From: Paenibacillus methanolicus
GTDB taxonomy: Bacteria > Bacillota > Bacilli > Paenibacillales > Paenibacillaceae
Direction of reading: 5' to 3'
NCBI RefSeq assembly: GCF_008124765.1
Contig: NZ_VNHS01000006.1
Location: forward strand, 62,001 to 126,000
DNA: 64,000 bases
Shown piece by piece: positions 49,894 through 58,294 of the stretch. Numbering within the stretch: the stretch's first letter is position 1; each line of letters begins with the position of its first letter. Below the pieces are notes generated by a model. It was not told the DNA's origin. It ran no database searches and saw only the letters and a program-made list of their open reading frames with translations. Made by a program: the position numbers and the translations under genes.

Positions 49894-50526
49894 TCAACCT
49901 TTAAACAGCTGCTGCAGCGCGCGTTTCATTAACGCGTCTACGCTCTCGTCCGCTTGGACCGAGTTCTTCATGGCATGCCATGCGCGGTCCAGCTCCGCCG
50001 TCGTATAGCCGAGCGCCGCCAATCCTTCCTTGGCTTCGCGCCAAGCGACGCCGCCCTCGAGCAATTCCGGCGGTATAGAAGGATTATCGAACGCAAGGCC
50101 GTCCGCCGTTAGCCCGAAGCCGCCGGTGAGCGCTTCCAGTTTGTCCTTCAAGTCCAAAATCATGCGCTGCGCCGTCTTCTTCCCGATGCCGGGCAGCTTC
50201 GTCAGGAACGCGATATTCTCTTGACGGATCGCCGCCGCCACCGCTTCGGGCTTGCCGCCCGCTAGAATACCAAGCGCGACGCGAGGCCCGATGCCGGAAA
50301 CCTCCAGCAGCTTGCGGAACATATTCTGCTCTTCCCGCGTCTCAAAGCCGAACAGCAGCGTCGCGTCTTCCCGCACGTGATGGTGCGTGTAGACGGTCAC
50401 CGCCTCGCTTGTCTTCGCGAACGCGTACGGGTTAGGCGTGTAAATCTGATAGCCGATATCGCGAACGTCCACGACGATATATTCGACGTCCCAATGGACG
50501 ACCCGGCCTTTCACGTAATCTATCAT
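49894..50526 (-). CDS. ruvA: Holliday junction DNA helicase subunit RuvA
   Basis: 210 residues. Domain I is [20 protein letters not shown]; domain II has two helix-hairpin-helix motifs ([18 protein letters not shown] and [23 protein letters not shown]). Domain III ([18 protein letters not shown]) contacts RuvB. Its ATG overlaps the stop of ruvC (ATGA), so translation is coupled. Confidence 0.97.
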   Translation of the reverse strand: MIDYVKGRVVHWDVEYIVVDVRDIGYQIYTPNPYAFAKTSEAVTVYTHHHVREDATLLFGFETREEQNMFRKLLEVSGIGPRVALGILAGGKPEAVAAAIRQENIAFLTKLPGIGKKTAQRMILDLKDKLEALTGGFGLTADGLAFDNPSIPPELLEGGVAWREAKEGLAALGYTTAELDRAWHAMKNSVQADESVDALMKRALQQLFKG

Positions 50527-51026
50527 GGCCTGGTCACCTCGTTAATTTTTTGCGATAGAACGGACGAATGGGCATGGCAAATCGCCACCGCCAGCGCATC
50601 GGCCACATCGTCGGGCTTCGGAATTTGCGACAGCTTCAGGAACATCCGCACCATCTCCTGCACTTGCCGCTTCTCCGCCTTGCCGTAACCGACGACGGCC
50701 TGCTTCACCTGCAGCGGCGTATACTCCGACACCGAAAGTCCGCGCTGAGCCGCGGCCAATATGATGACGCCTCTGGCCTGCCCGACGGAAAAAGCGGTCG
50801 TCACGTTCTTGTTAAAGAACAACTTCTCGACCGCAACGGTGTCCGGTTTGTACTTGTCCATCAAAGCGCACGCCGATTCGTACACTTGAAGAAGTCTCGT
50901 TTCCTGCGGCGTGTGCGCTTCCGTCTGGATGCAGCCATACTGGACCGGAACGAGTTTGCTGCCGATTTTATCAATGAATCCGAACCCGACAATCGCGATT
51001 CCCGGGTCAATGCCTAATACGCGCAA
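50523..51026 (-). CDS. ruvC: Holliday junction endonuclease RuvC
   Basis: 167 residues. The catalytic first aspartate is Asp7 in VLGIDPGIAIVGFG; VAVEKLFFNKNVTTA carries the acidic pair partner, and DDVADALAVAICHAH the C-terminal acidic residues. It cuts Holliday junctions moved by RuvAB. The start is TTG, chosen for GAGGAG upstream and the conserved RVLGIDPG. Bacillales vary here: B. subtilis lacks ruvC and uses RecU, whereas Paenibacillaceae commonly keep ruvC in the operon. Confidence 0.94.
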   Translation of the reverse strand: MRVLGIDPGIAIVGFGFIDKIGSKLVPVQYGCIQTEAHTPQETRLLQVYESACALMDKYKPDTVAVEKLFFNKNVTTAFSVGQARGVIILAAAQRGLSVSEYTPLQVKQAVVGYGKAEKRQVQEMVRMFLKLSQIPKPDDVADALAVAICHAHSSVLSQKINEVTRP

Positions 51027-51077
51027 CCTGCTCTCTCCTCACGCATGCGTTATCCTCTTGCCCAAATGGCTTCCCCC

Positions 51078-51106
51078 ATTATAGCAAATGTTCGCCTTCA
51101 TGAGAA
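51078..51106 (-). promoter_or_regulatory. Probable promoter of ruvC-ruvA-ruvB
   Basis: Minus strand TATAAT (51078-51083) with a weak TTCTCA 17 bp upstream (51101-51106), about 50 bp before the ruvC start. Confidence 0.5.
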
Positions 51107-51229
51107 CACGCTTTCGATATCGGCTAAGCAAGGTGTAACGGCTGCGCCGTCTATTGCGGCGATGCGCGTTTCATTCCGGACATATAGAGGCTGTTGAACA
51201 AGTGTGAAACTTATACTTTCCGATAATTC

Positions 51230-51260
51230 GAAAAGGGAGGGGCTTCGTCCGCCCCTCCCT
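51230..51260 (-). terminator. Terminator after bofC
   Basis: Minus strand AGGGAGGGGC pairs with GCCCCTCCCT around a 7-base loop, followed by TTTTCG. Confidence 0.85.
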
Positions 51261-51270
51261 GCGCGCTTAT

Positions 51271-51954
51271 TCAATAGGTTCGCTTCATGACTTTCTCGCT
51301 GCGGTCCGCCGCATAGTCGCTGAACGTGGACAGCACGCTGTTATATTCATCCTTATCCGTGACGCGGATGCCGGCCGTTAATTGATCAAGTTGATCTCGC
51401 GGCAGGCTGCTCTCCATGAAATTGACGTCCAGCTGAAAAAAGGTGCGCAATACCTTCTCCTTCTTCGGAGGTCCATCGAACAACGACAACCGGCCGGTTT
51501 TGTCCATGCTGAACGTCGCGGTCTTCTTGCAGGCGTCCGACAAATCGTCGATCCGCTCCTCCATGACGACCTGTCCATCGGGCTCAAGCAGCGCCGTCCA
51601 TTGAGGGTGCCGACGCATTAGCCCCAACACCTGCCGCGACCCCATCGTGCCAAGCGCCTCCCTTTCGTCGCCGCAAAGATAAACCCGCCTCAGCTCTACC
51701 GTAAGGTCGCCGGCTTGATTGGATAACATCTCGATCACGCTCCCGCTTTGCAGCCGATCGCCGGCCGTCCCGCGTTGATCAGATTGCGAATCGAACCACG
51801 TCTCGGAGTTCGGCAATTCAGTTGCGTAGACATGAACGGCTTGCGAGCTTGAGCTAAAAGCGATAACGGCGACCCATAAGCAGCCCAGCTGCCACGACGG
51901 TCTTCCTCTGCGGCGAAGCCGCTTCTTCAACTGCTTCCAGAGGCTAAATTCCAT
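51271..51954 (-). CDS. bofC: BofC-like regulator of the sigma-K checkpoint
   Basis: 227 residues from ATG 51954 (the adjacent GTG at 51957 is an alternative; AAAGGGGTG lies upstream). A signal-type helix (WQLGCLWVAVIAFSSSSQA) is followed by the BofC segment LTVELRRVYLCGDEREALGTM, a tryptophan-containing stretch and GRLSLFDGPPKKEKVLRTFFQLDV. In B. subtilis BofC, secreted from the forespore, restrains SpoIVB signalling that activates the SpoIVFB protease, whose gene is also in this window. The order bofC-ruv genes matches B. subtilis. Confidence 0.88.
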   Translation of the reverse strand: MEFSLWKQLKKRLRRRGRPSWQLGCLWVAVIAFSSSSQAVHVYATELPNSETWFDSQSDQRGTAGDRLQSGSVIEMLSNQAGDLTVELRRVYLCGDEREALGTMGSRQVLGLMRRHPQWTALLEPDGQVVMEERIDDLSDACKKTATFSMDKTGRLSLFDGPPKKEKVLRTFFQLDVNFMESSLPRDQLDQLTAGIRVTDKDEYNSVLSTFSDYAADRSEKVMKRTY

Positions 51955-52095
51955 CACCCGGAAAGCACCCCTTTTTACCTTTTTTGCTAGTGTCTCTCCG
52001 CAGCTGGGGGAATATGCATGCTTGCGCGCAGAATCAAAACGTCGCGGCAAGAGCCCGCTCGCGCGAGTGGCGGGCAGGCTCTTCATCCGATAGGA

Positions 52096-54216
52096 CTAAC
52101 GGTTAATCCAAGGAAGACTAGGTCCGGTACGTCTCGGCTGGGAAGCTCGCGGCGCACGGACGGTACGAACCGTCGTCTTTTTGGCCGGTTTGCGGGGAAC
52201 GACCGTTTTTTTGCCGGCATGCGGCAGCTCGATTTTCAAATCCGGTTCGTCGTCAAACGCGACTTCCTTCTCCCGACCATCGCCGCAGCCGCAGTCGCCG
52301 GATTTATCGGCAGCCTCGATCTGCTGCAGGGGAGAAGTTTGACCGTAACCGGAATACCCGTAAGTCGGAACGCCCCAATGACCATAATTCGACACTCCGG
52401 CCGTTTCGTGACCATAGCCATAATCGTTCAGGTGCAGCGGACCGCTTCCCGGTCCGTAGCCATAGCCGCCTTGCGGACCGAAGTTGGCCGGTAGCGTCTG
52501 CGGCGCCCCTGGGCCGTAACCGTAGCCGCCGTGAGGAGCATGGTGCGCCGGCATCGCCTGCGGCGCGTCGTAGCCGTAACCATAGCCACCCTGCGGGCCG
52601 AGGTCCGCCGGTAGCGTCTGCGGCGTTTCATAGCCGTAACCATAGCCGCCTTGCGGGCCAAGATCCGCCGGTAGCGTCTGCGCCGCTTCATAGCCGTAAC
52701 CATAGCCGCCTTGCGGGCCAAGGTCCGCCGGTAGCGTCTGCGCCGCTTCATGGCCGTAACCATAGCCGCCCTGCGGGCCAAGGTGCGAAGGAAGCGTCTG
52801 CGGCGCTTCATATCCGTAACCATAGCCGCCTTGGTGGCCAAGGTCCGCCGGTAGCGTCTGCGCCGCTTCATGGCCGTAACCATAGCCGCCCTGCGGGCCA
52901 AGGTGCGCCGGTAGCGTCTGCGGCGCTTCATGGCCGTATCCATAGCCGCCCTGCGGGCCAAGGTGCGAAGGAAGCGTCTGCGGCGCTTCATGGCCGTATC
53001 CATAGCCGCCCTGCGGGCCAAGGTGCGCCGGTAGCGTCTGCGCCGCCTCATGGCCGTATCCATAGCCTGCTTGCGGCGCGACGTGCGGCGAAATTTCGGC
53101 AGGTTCGTAGCCGAAAGGCCCGATTCCGGCCGGCGTGGCGCCATACCCATATCCCGGGCCGCCATGATCGGATGGGCTTGCGCCATACGGGCTCGGCGGC
53201 GTGATCGGCACTGGCGCGCCCCATGGCAGATCATTAGCGCCGCCTACGTGCCCCGGTGGGCAATCGGCTTCCTCGGCAGGACTGAACAGCTCAGGCTGCC
53301 CGCCGTAGCCATAGCCCCCTTGCACGGGCTGCGCGACGCCGTAGCCGTGGTGATGCTCATGTTTCGTATGGTGGATCGACTCTGGCAGAGCCGGCATATC
53401 GTATAGCGACATGACTTCCGTTGCCGGAATGCCGTATTGTTCGAACAAATCCGTGCTTTTCTCGTATTCGATGTTGATCGAATAGCCCGGCTTCACGACA
53501 GGCTTCTCGACGACAACGACAGGCGGCATCTCGACCGGCAGCTCCTCCGCGACGGGCGGCTCTTCGACGACCGGAGGCAGCTCAGCGACAGGCGCTTCCT
53601 CGGCTGGCAGTTCCGCGACGGGGGGTTCCTCGGGAATAGGTTCCGGCACGGGCGTCGGCATCGGCGCAGTGTCGACTTTTCCTTCGATTGGCGCCGTATT
53701 GGCCTTGCCTTCGATCGGCGCCGTCGATTTTTTGCCTCCCAAGAACGGAATCGACGGCAGTATTTCAGCCGGAAGTTTGCCTACTTTGCCCACCAAGTCC
53801 GTCACGCCATGTACGACCGACAGCGGATGAAGCGGATGGTGTCCGTTCCCCCCATGGGAGTGCTCCACGTTCTCCGGCACGACGATCGGCGTGCCCGGCT
53901 TAGGCACGTTAACGACTTCGCCGGTCAGCAGCACGTTCGGATTTTTCAGATGCGGATTGGCTTTAATCATGTCGCTCAGCGGAATTCCCCACGCCTTCGA
54001 CAGCTTCCACAGCGTATCGCCTTGCTTGACGACATGCTGATGCATGACGTCGACTTGCACCGGTTTCCATGTCGGAACCTTCACTTTCGTCCCAACCTCC
54101 AGCACGTCGGGGTTCGTAATGCTCGGATTCAGCTTTACGACCTCATCTAGCGAGACGTTGTACTTTTTTGCGATTAAGTACAGGGAGTCACCCTTTTTAA
54201 CGATATGGATTTTCAC
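52096..54216 (-). CDS. safA: SafA-like LysM spore coat protein with 20-residue repeats
   Basis: 706 residues from GTG 54216, behind GGAGG. Two LysM domains open it: residues 2-49 (IHIVKKGDSLYLIAKKYNVS) and about 59-105 (HVVKQGDTLWKLSKAWGIP). A proline/glutamate-rich linker with EEPPVAELP repeats follows, then a His/Gly/Tyr region, and ten near-identical 20-residue repeats (52453-53052) of the type QTLPAHLGPQGGYGYG preceded by HEAA or similar. The C-terminus is basic (RKPAKKTTVRTVRAPRASQ). SafA organises the inner coat in B. subtilis through its LysM domain. The repeats may form a flexible, crosslinkable Tyr-rich layer; that is inference. Confidence 0.85.
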   Translation of the reverse strand: MKIHIVKKGDSLYLIAKKYNVSLDEVVKLNPSITNPDVLEVGTKVKVPTWKPVQVDVMHQHVVKQGDTLWKLSKAWGIPLSDMIKANPHLKNPNVLLTGEVVNVPKPGTPIVVPENVEHSHGGNGHHPLHPLSVVHGVTDLVGKVGKLPAEILPSIPFLGGKKSTAPIEGKANTAPIEGKVDTAPMPTPVPEPIPEEPPVAELPAEEAPVAELPPVVEEPPVAEELPVEMPPVVVVEKPVVKPGYSINIEYEKSTDLFEQYGIPATEVMSLYDMPALPESIHHTKHEHHHGYGVAQPVQGGYGYGGQPELFSPAEEADCPPGHVGGANDLPWGAPVPITPPSPYGASPSDHGGPGYGYGATPAGIGPFGYEPAEISPHVAPQAGYGYGHEAAQTLPAHLGPQGGYGYGHEAPQTLPSHLGPQGGYGYGHEAPQTLPAHLGPQGGYGYGHEAAQTLPADLGHQGGYGYGYEAPQTLPSHLGPQGGYGYGHEAAQTLPADLGPQGGYGYGYEAAQTLPADLGPQGGYGYGYETPQTLPADLGPQGGYGYGYDAPQAMPAHHAPHGGYGYGPGAPQTLPANFGPQGGYGYGPGSGPLHLNDYGYGHETAGVSNYGHWGVPTYGYSGYGQTSPLQQIEAADKSGDCGCGDGREKEVAFDDEPDLKIELPHAGKKTVVPRKPAKKTTVRTVRAPRASQPRRTGPSLPWINR
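52453..53052 (-). repeat. Ten tandem 60-bp repeats in the coat protein gene
   Basis: The period is exactly 60 bp (20 codons), in frame, with conserved GGYGYG ends and variable first residues (HEAA, HEAP, YEAA, YEAP, YETP, YDAP, PGAP). The last two or three units near 52453-52570 are the most diverged. The antisense strand is also open through the array, which is a consequence of the repeat. Confidence 0.95.
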
Positions 54217-54323
54217 TCGACGCTTACCTCCTGACGCATTCTCATACGTTCGCAACAGGCGAGCGCCCGTTGTTTATCCCTACATCCTATGCAGGAGATA
54301 GGCAAGTGTCTCCCTATCGGCGC

Positions 54324-54366
54324 AAAAAAAAATGGAGGCCCGGCCTGATAACAGGCGAACCTCTCA
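54324..54366 (-). terminator. Terminator after pheA
   Basis: Minus strand GAGG...CGCCTG and CAGG...CCTC arms with a TTAT loop are followed by nine T. Confidence 0.8.
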
Positions 54367-54434
54367 TAAGTGTGGTCGATTACGCGCGTTGCAATGAAGG
54401 GGTTCAGCAAACGCATTACTCGATGCAACGCCAG

Positions 54435-55310
54435 CTAGCCTTCGACGATCGGATACGTAAAGCTTGGATAGCTGCCGAGCACGCGAACCTGGCAACCCAG
54501 CGCCTCGATCTCTTCAATGGCCGCCGGCAGCAGCACCGAGTCGAGCGACATGTTAATGTCGATAAAGAAATAATACGTTCCAAGTTTCTTCTTCGTTGGG
54601 CGCGACTCGATACGGGTGAGATTGATTCGGCGCCAAGCGAATGCGGACAGCACCTGGGAGAGCGCGCCCGGAAAATCCTCCGGCAGCGTCACGAGAATGC
54701 TCGTCTTCTGCACGTCCGATTGCCGCTCGGTGAACGGACGGTTGCCGACGAGCAGGAACCTCGTGTAATTGTTGTCGTGATCGGTCACGCCCTGCTCTAG
54801 AATATCCAGCCCGTTGTTCCCAGCCGCGATGGTCGTCCCGATCGCCGCCCAACCCTTACCGGGGTTGTCGCGAACGATCCGAACGGCCTCCGCCGTGCTG
54901 CTCACGTGCTCCTGTTCCGCGTGAGGCAGATGCTCCCGCAAATACTGCAAGCACTGCGCCATCGCGACCGGGTGGCTGAGTACCTTCACGATACGCCCGT
55001 AGTCAAGTTTGTTGTCCTCATCCGTCACTTCTTCCTTGCGGCTGATGAGGTTCTGAATGGAAGGGTAAACCCACTCTGCCTGAATCGGCAAGTCCACTTC
55101 GTGCACGAGCCAATCCGTATGTAACGTGACCGAGCCTTCGATCGTATTCTCGATCGGAATGATGCTGTAATCTGTCGTACCGTTCGCCGTAGACAGAAAG
55201 ACGTTCGCGATCAGCTTGTGGTACTCGTACCGCGCCTCCTGTCCCTCGAACAAATATCTCGCTGCCTCGTCAGACACGGAGCCAGACGGCAGCAGTGCGA
55301 TTTTCGTCAT
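54435..55310 (-). CDS. pheA: Prephenate dehydratase
   Basis: 291 residues from ATG 55310; another ATG at 55319 lies too close to AAAGGAG. It begins KIALLPSGSVSDEAARYLFEG. The catalytic region contains IPIENTIEGSV, and NNYTRFLLVG carries the conserved TRF. The C-terminal ACT domain GALSQVLSAFAWRRINLTRI followed by ESRPTK binds phenylalanine for feedback inhibition. It converts prephenate to phenylpyruvate. It sits directly behind thrB, whose stop overlaps the ribosome-binding site. Confidence 0.95.
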   Translation of the reverse strand: MTKIALLPSGSVSDEAARYLFEGQEARYEYHKLIANVFLSTANGTTDYSIIPIENTIEGSVTLHTDWLVHEVDLPIQAEWVYPSIQNLISRKEEVTDEDNKLDYGRIVKVLSHPVAMAQCLQYLREHLPHAEQEHVSSTAEAVRIVRDNPGKGWAAIGTTIAAGNNGLDILEQGVTDHDNNYTRFLLVGNRPFTERQSDVQKTSILVTLPEDFPGALSQVLSAFAWRRINLTRIESRPTKKKLGTYYFFIDINMSLDSVLLPAAIEEIEALGCQVRVLGSYPSFTYPIVEG

Positions 55311-55315
55311 GCCGT

Positions 55316-56296
55316 TCATTCTCCTTTAATCCGGTCCATGAATGTCAGCGCAGGCGCACCTTCGCTCGTCGCCACGATCGGTCCTTGCGCGTCCGGACGC
55401 AGCCATCTCAATTCGGACTTGATCCCCTGTGCGCTGAGCGTCTCTTGCAAAAAACGCTCCAGCTCGCGTTTGGTCGGACTCCCCGCTTCGACTAACGCGA
55501 GCAGCGTCGGTCCTGCTCCGCTAAGCGCGGCGCCGAGCGCCCCGTGTTCGCAGGCTCGATCCAAAATCTCCGCCATGCCCGGAATGAGCCCGGCGCGGTA
55601 AGGCTGGTGCAGTCGGTCTCGCATGGCATGACGAATGAGCTCTAGCCTGCCGCTCGCGAACGCGGCCACGAGCAGGGAGCTTGCGCCAACGTTGAAAACG
55701 GCGTCCTTCATGGAAATTTCCGTCGGCAGCGCGTGCCGCGCCTTCTCGGTGGACAGTTGGAAATCCGGGATCGCGACCAGCACGTCCATATCCGCGTGCG
55801 GCTCGAGGCGCACATGCTCCGCGCGGTCGCCGTCCCATGCCGATACAACGATACCGCCGAACAGCGAAGCGCCTACATTGTCCGGGTGGCCTTCGAGCTC
55901 GGTCGCAATCTGGAAGAGCCGGTCATCGGACAGCGGACTGCCGATCAGCGCATTGGCTGCCACGAGCGCGCCGACGATTGCGGATGCGCTGCTGCCGAGC
56001 CCCCTCGTAAGCGGGATTTCGCTGTACATCGAGATATGAAGCTCCGGCACTTGAACGCCCGCTTCGTCGAAGACGCGCTGCGCGACTTTATAGATCAAGT
56101 TCGTCTTATTCAGAGGCACGCCTTCCAGCCCGTCTCCGTACAGATCGATGACCGTCTGGCCGCCGGAGGGCACAGACAACTCCAACCAAGCATATAAGGA
56201 TAAGGCCATGCCGAGCGTATCGAAGCCAGGTCCCAAGTTCGCCGTGCTGGCGGGTATTCTAACCAATACGTGTCGTTCGCTCATCGTGTGCTTCAC
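55316..56296 (-). CDS. thrB: Homoserine kinase
   Basis: 326 residues of the GHMP kinase family. VRIPASTANLGPGFDTLG is motif 1; PLTRGLGSSASAIVGALVAAN is the ATP loop; ALSGAGPTLLAL is motif 3. The start is GTG 56296, seven bases after GGAGG; the ATG four codons later is an alternative. It phosphorylates homoserine toward threonine. hom is 15 bp upstream; threonine synthase (thrC) is not adjacent. Confidence 0.95.
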   Translation of the reverse strand: MKHTMSERHVLVRIPASTANLGPGFDTLGMALSLYAWLELSVPSGGQTVIDLYGDGLEGVPLNKTNLIYKVAQRVFDEAGVQVPELHISMYSEIPLTRGLGSSASAIVGALVAANALIGSPLSDDRLFQIATELEGHPDNVGASLFGGIVVSAWDGDRAEHVRLEPHADMDVLVAIPDFQLSTEKARHALPTEISMKDAVFNVGASSLLVAAFASGRLELIRHAMRDRLHQPYRAGLIPGMAEILDRACEHGALGAALSGAGPTLLALVEAGSPTKRELERFLQETLSAQGIKSELRWLRPDAQGPIVATSEGAPALTFMDRIKGE

Positions 56297-56311
56297 CTTC
56301 CATCCTCCATG

Positions 56312-57598
56312 CTAGCCTTCGACGCGGTAAACGCTCTTCACGCTTTTCACGACGTCCATGGATTCGAACGCGGCGAGCACTTTGTTGACCGATGCCTTGC
56401 TGGCGTCATGCGTAATGATAATGATTTCGGCTTCCGGATGATTCGGGTTCGGGTGCTGGACGACCGATTCGAGGCTCACCTCATACTCGGCGAACGCTTG
56501 CGTAATCCGGGCCAGCACGCCGGCGCGATCGTCGACATGAAGCAGCAGGTAATACTTGGAGGCGATCTGCTCATCGGTCTTCAGCTTCTTCTCCTTGTAC
56601 GTCAAACCGAGCTGCTTGCCGTTCACGCCGAGCTTCAGGTTCTTCACGACCGCGACCAAGTCCGCCACGACCGAAGTCGCCGTTGGCAGTTCGCCCGCGC
56701 CCGGTCCGTAGAACATCGTCTCGCCTACCGCTTCGCCGTGTACGTACACCGCGTTGAACACGCCGTTCACCGATGCGATCGGATGCGTCTTCTTCACCAT
56801 CGTCGGTTGGACGCTAACGCTCATATAATCGTCCTGGCGCTCCGCGATGCCGAGCAGCTTCACTTCATAGCCGAGCCGTTTCGCGTAGGCGATGTCTTCG
56901 CGGCTGACCGAAGAGATGCCTTTGACATCCACATCTTCCAGCGCCACGTTCGCGCGGAAACCAAGCGTCGAGAGAATGGTCATTTTGCGCGCGGCATCAA
57001 GCCCCTCCACGTCCGAGGTCGGATCCGCTTCCGCATAGCCAAGCGCTTGCGCTTCTTTCAAGACGTCCGCGTAGTCCGCGCCTTCCTGGCTCATTTTGGT
57101 CAGGATGTAGTTCGTCGTTCCGTTCACAATGCCCATGATTTTCGTAATCCGATCGGAGGAGAACCCTTCAATAAGCGTCCGAATGATCGGGATGCCGCCT
57201 GCGACGCTCGCTTCGTAGAGCACATCGCAACCGTGCTGATGCGCCTTAGCCAGAATTTCGGGACCATGCAGCGCCATTAGATCTTTGTTCGCCGTGACGA
57301 TGTGCTTGCCGCGCGAGAGCGCTTCGAGAATGTAAGTCTTTGTCGTCTCAATGCCGCCCATCACTTCGACGATGACGTCGATCTCCGGGTTGTTGACGAT
57401 CTCCCATGGATCTTCGGTCAGTTTATCCGCGCTTACGCTAATGTTGCGCGCTTTGCTTTTGTTCTGTACAAGCACTTTCTCGATCACGATCGGAGACCCG
57501 ACTTGGCTTTGCAAATCCTCCTGATGTCCTTCCACGATGCGAACGACGCCCGTTCCGACGGTACCTAGCCCAAGCAGGCCTACTTTAACAGGTTTCAT
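56312..57598 (-). CDS. hom: Homoserine dehydrogenase
   Basis: 428 residues from ATG 57598, which follows GGAGGAG; the frame is open eleven codons upstream. The NAD(P) loop is VGLLGLGTVGTGV. VTANKDLMALHG and the substrate region LYEASVAGGIPIIRTL and DVEGLDAARKMTILSTL are typical. A C-terminal ACT domain (YYLLLHVDDRAGVLARITQAF) gives feedback control by threonine. It is next to pheB, 38 bp away. Confidence 0.96.
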   Translation of the reverse strand: MKPVKVGLLGLGTVGTGVVRIVEGHQEDLQSQVGSPIVIEKVLVQNKSKARNISVSADKLTEDPWEIVNNPEIDVIVEVMGGIETTKTYILEALSRGKHIVTANKDLMALHGPEILAKAHQHGCDVLYEASVAGGIPIIRTLIEGFSSDRITKIMGIVNGTTNYILTKMSQEGADYADVLKEAQALGYAEADPTSDVEGLDAARKMTILSTLGFRANVALEDVDVKGISSVSREDIAYAKRLGYEVKLLGIAERQDDYMSVSVQPTMVKKTHPIASVNGVFNAVYVHGEAVGETMFYGPGAGELPTATSVVADLVAVVKNLKLGVNGKQLGLTYKEKKLKTDEQIASKYYLLLHVDDRAGVLARITQAFAEYEVSLESVVQHPNPNHPEAEIIIITHDASKASVNKVLAAFESMDVVKSVKSVYRVEG

Positions 57599-57636
57599 AG
57601 GGTTCTCCTCCATCTGATTCAAAATTGTCACTCGCT

Positions 57637-58074
57637 CTATCCTTGTCCGATGATTGATGCCTTGCGCACGCCGGGCAGCTTTCGCAGCGCATCGACCAAC
57701 TCGATCGGCGTGCTGCTCATGGGCGACGTATCGACGGTCACGACGACATTCGCGAAGCCCTGAAGCGGAATGGACTGATGAATGGTCAGAATGTTGCCCT
57801 CCGAGCCGGCCACAAGTCCCAGCACCTTGGAGAGAATGCCGGCGCGGTGCTCCAGGTCGACCGATATGGTCACGATCCGCTCTCGGTCCAGCTGATTGAG
57901 CGGAAATACGCCGTCTTTATATTTGTAAAAAGCGCTGCGGCTTAGTCCCGCCCGCTCCACCGCTTCATGGACGGTAGCCGCTTCGCCGCGCTGCAGCATC
58001 TCCTTGACGTGAATCGTCTTCACGATCCCCTCGGGCAAAATATCCTCGCGGACGACAAAAAAGCGTTCCGGCAT
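57637..58074 (-). CDS. pheB: ACT domain protein PheB (UPF0735)
   Basis: 145 residues from ATG 58074 (GGGAGG upstream); the long frame upstream is non-coding. The N-terminal part has a helix-turn-helix-like stretch (EAVERAGLSRSAFYKYKDGVFPL); the C-terminal ACT domain reads VDLEHRAGILSKVLGLVAGSEGNIL. This matches the PheB/YszB family linked to pheA and obg. It may be an amino-acid-responsive regulator, but this is unproven. The promoter lies 45 bp upstream. Confidence 0.9.
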   Translation of the reverse strand: MPERFFVVREDILPEGIVKTIHVKEMLQRGEAATVHEAVERAGLSRSAFYKYKDGVFPLNQLDRERIVTISVDLEHRAGILSKVLGLVAGSEGNILTIHQSIPLQGFANVVVTVDTSPMSSTPIELVDALRKLPGVRKASIIGQG

Positions 58075-58117
58075 GTTTCGTCCTCCCAATAAAGACAACT
58101 GTTCACTTATAGTGGAC

Positions 58118-58146
58118 ATTATAGCGGATAAACGAGGCAACGGCAA
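58118..58146 (-). promoter_or_regulatory. Promoter of pheB-hom-thrB-pheA
   Basis: Minus strand TTGCCG (58141-58146), 17 bp, TATAAT (58118-58123). It is separated from obgE by a terminator, so the amino-acid genes form their own operon. Confidence 0.7.
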
Positions 58147-58221
58147 TAGGCCTCGACAAAACAGTCGGATATGCCCGCAGAATATTCGCTTCGATAAACG
58201 CAGGAATTCCCCGATCAATGA

Positions 58222-58278
58222 CAAAGCAAAGGCTGCTGCGCCCGGCCCATCCGTGCATGGAGCCTTGCGCAGCAGCCT
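58222..58278 (-). terminator. Terminator after obgE
   Basis: A 12-bp stem (minus strand AGGCTGCTGCGC against GCGCAGCAGCCT) with inner GGCTCC/GGATGGG pairing and a TTTGCTTTG tail. Confidence 0.7.
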
Positions 58279-58294
58279 ACCAGCCGCAACGAGC

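Noticed and set aside
52453..53052. Tandem repeat array resembling CRISPR
   Set aside because: Units are contiguous without unique spacers and lie in a protein reading frame.
52428..53234. Long minus-strand open frame rich in RRRRYRRTLARRAAM repeats
   Set aside because: It is an off-frame reading of the coat gene repeat array; the repeat period of 60 keeps it free of stops. No ribosome-binding site or family match.
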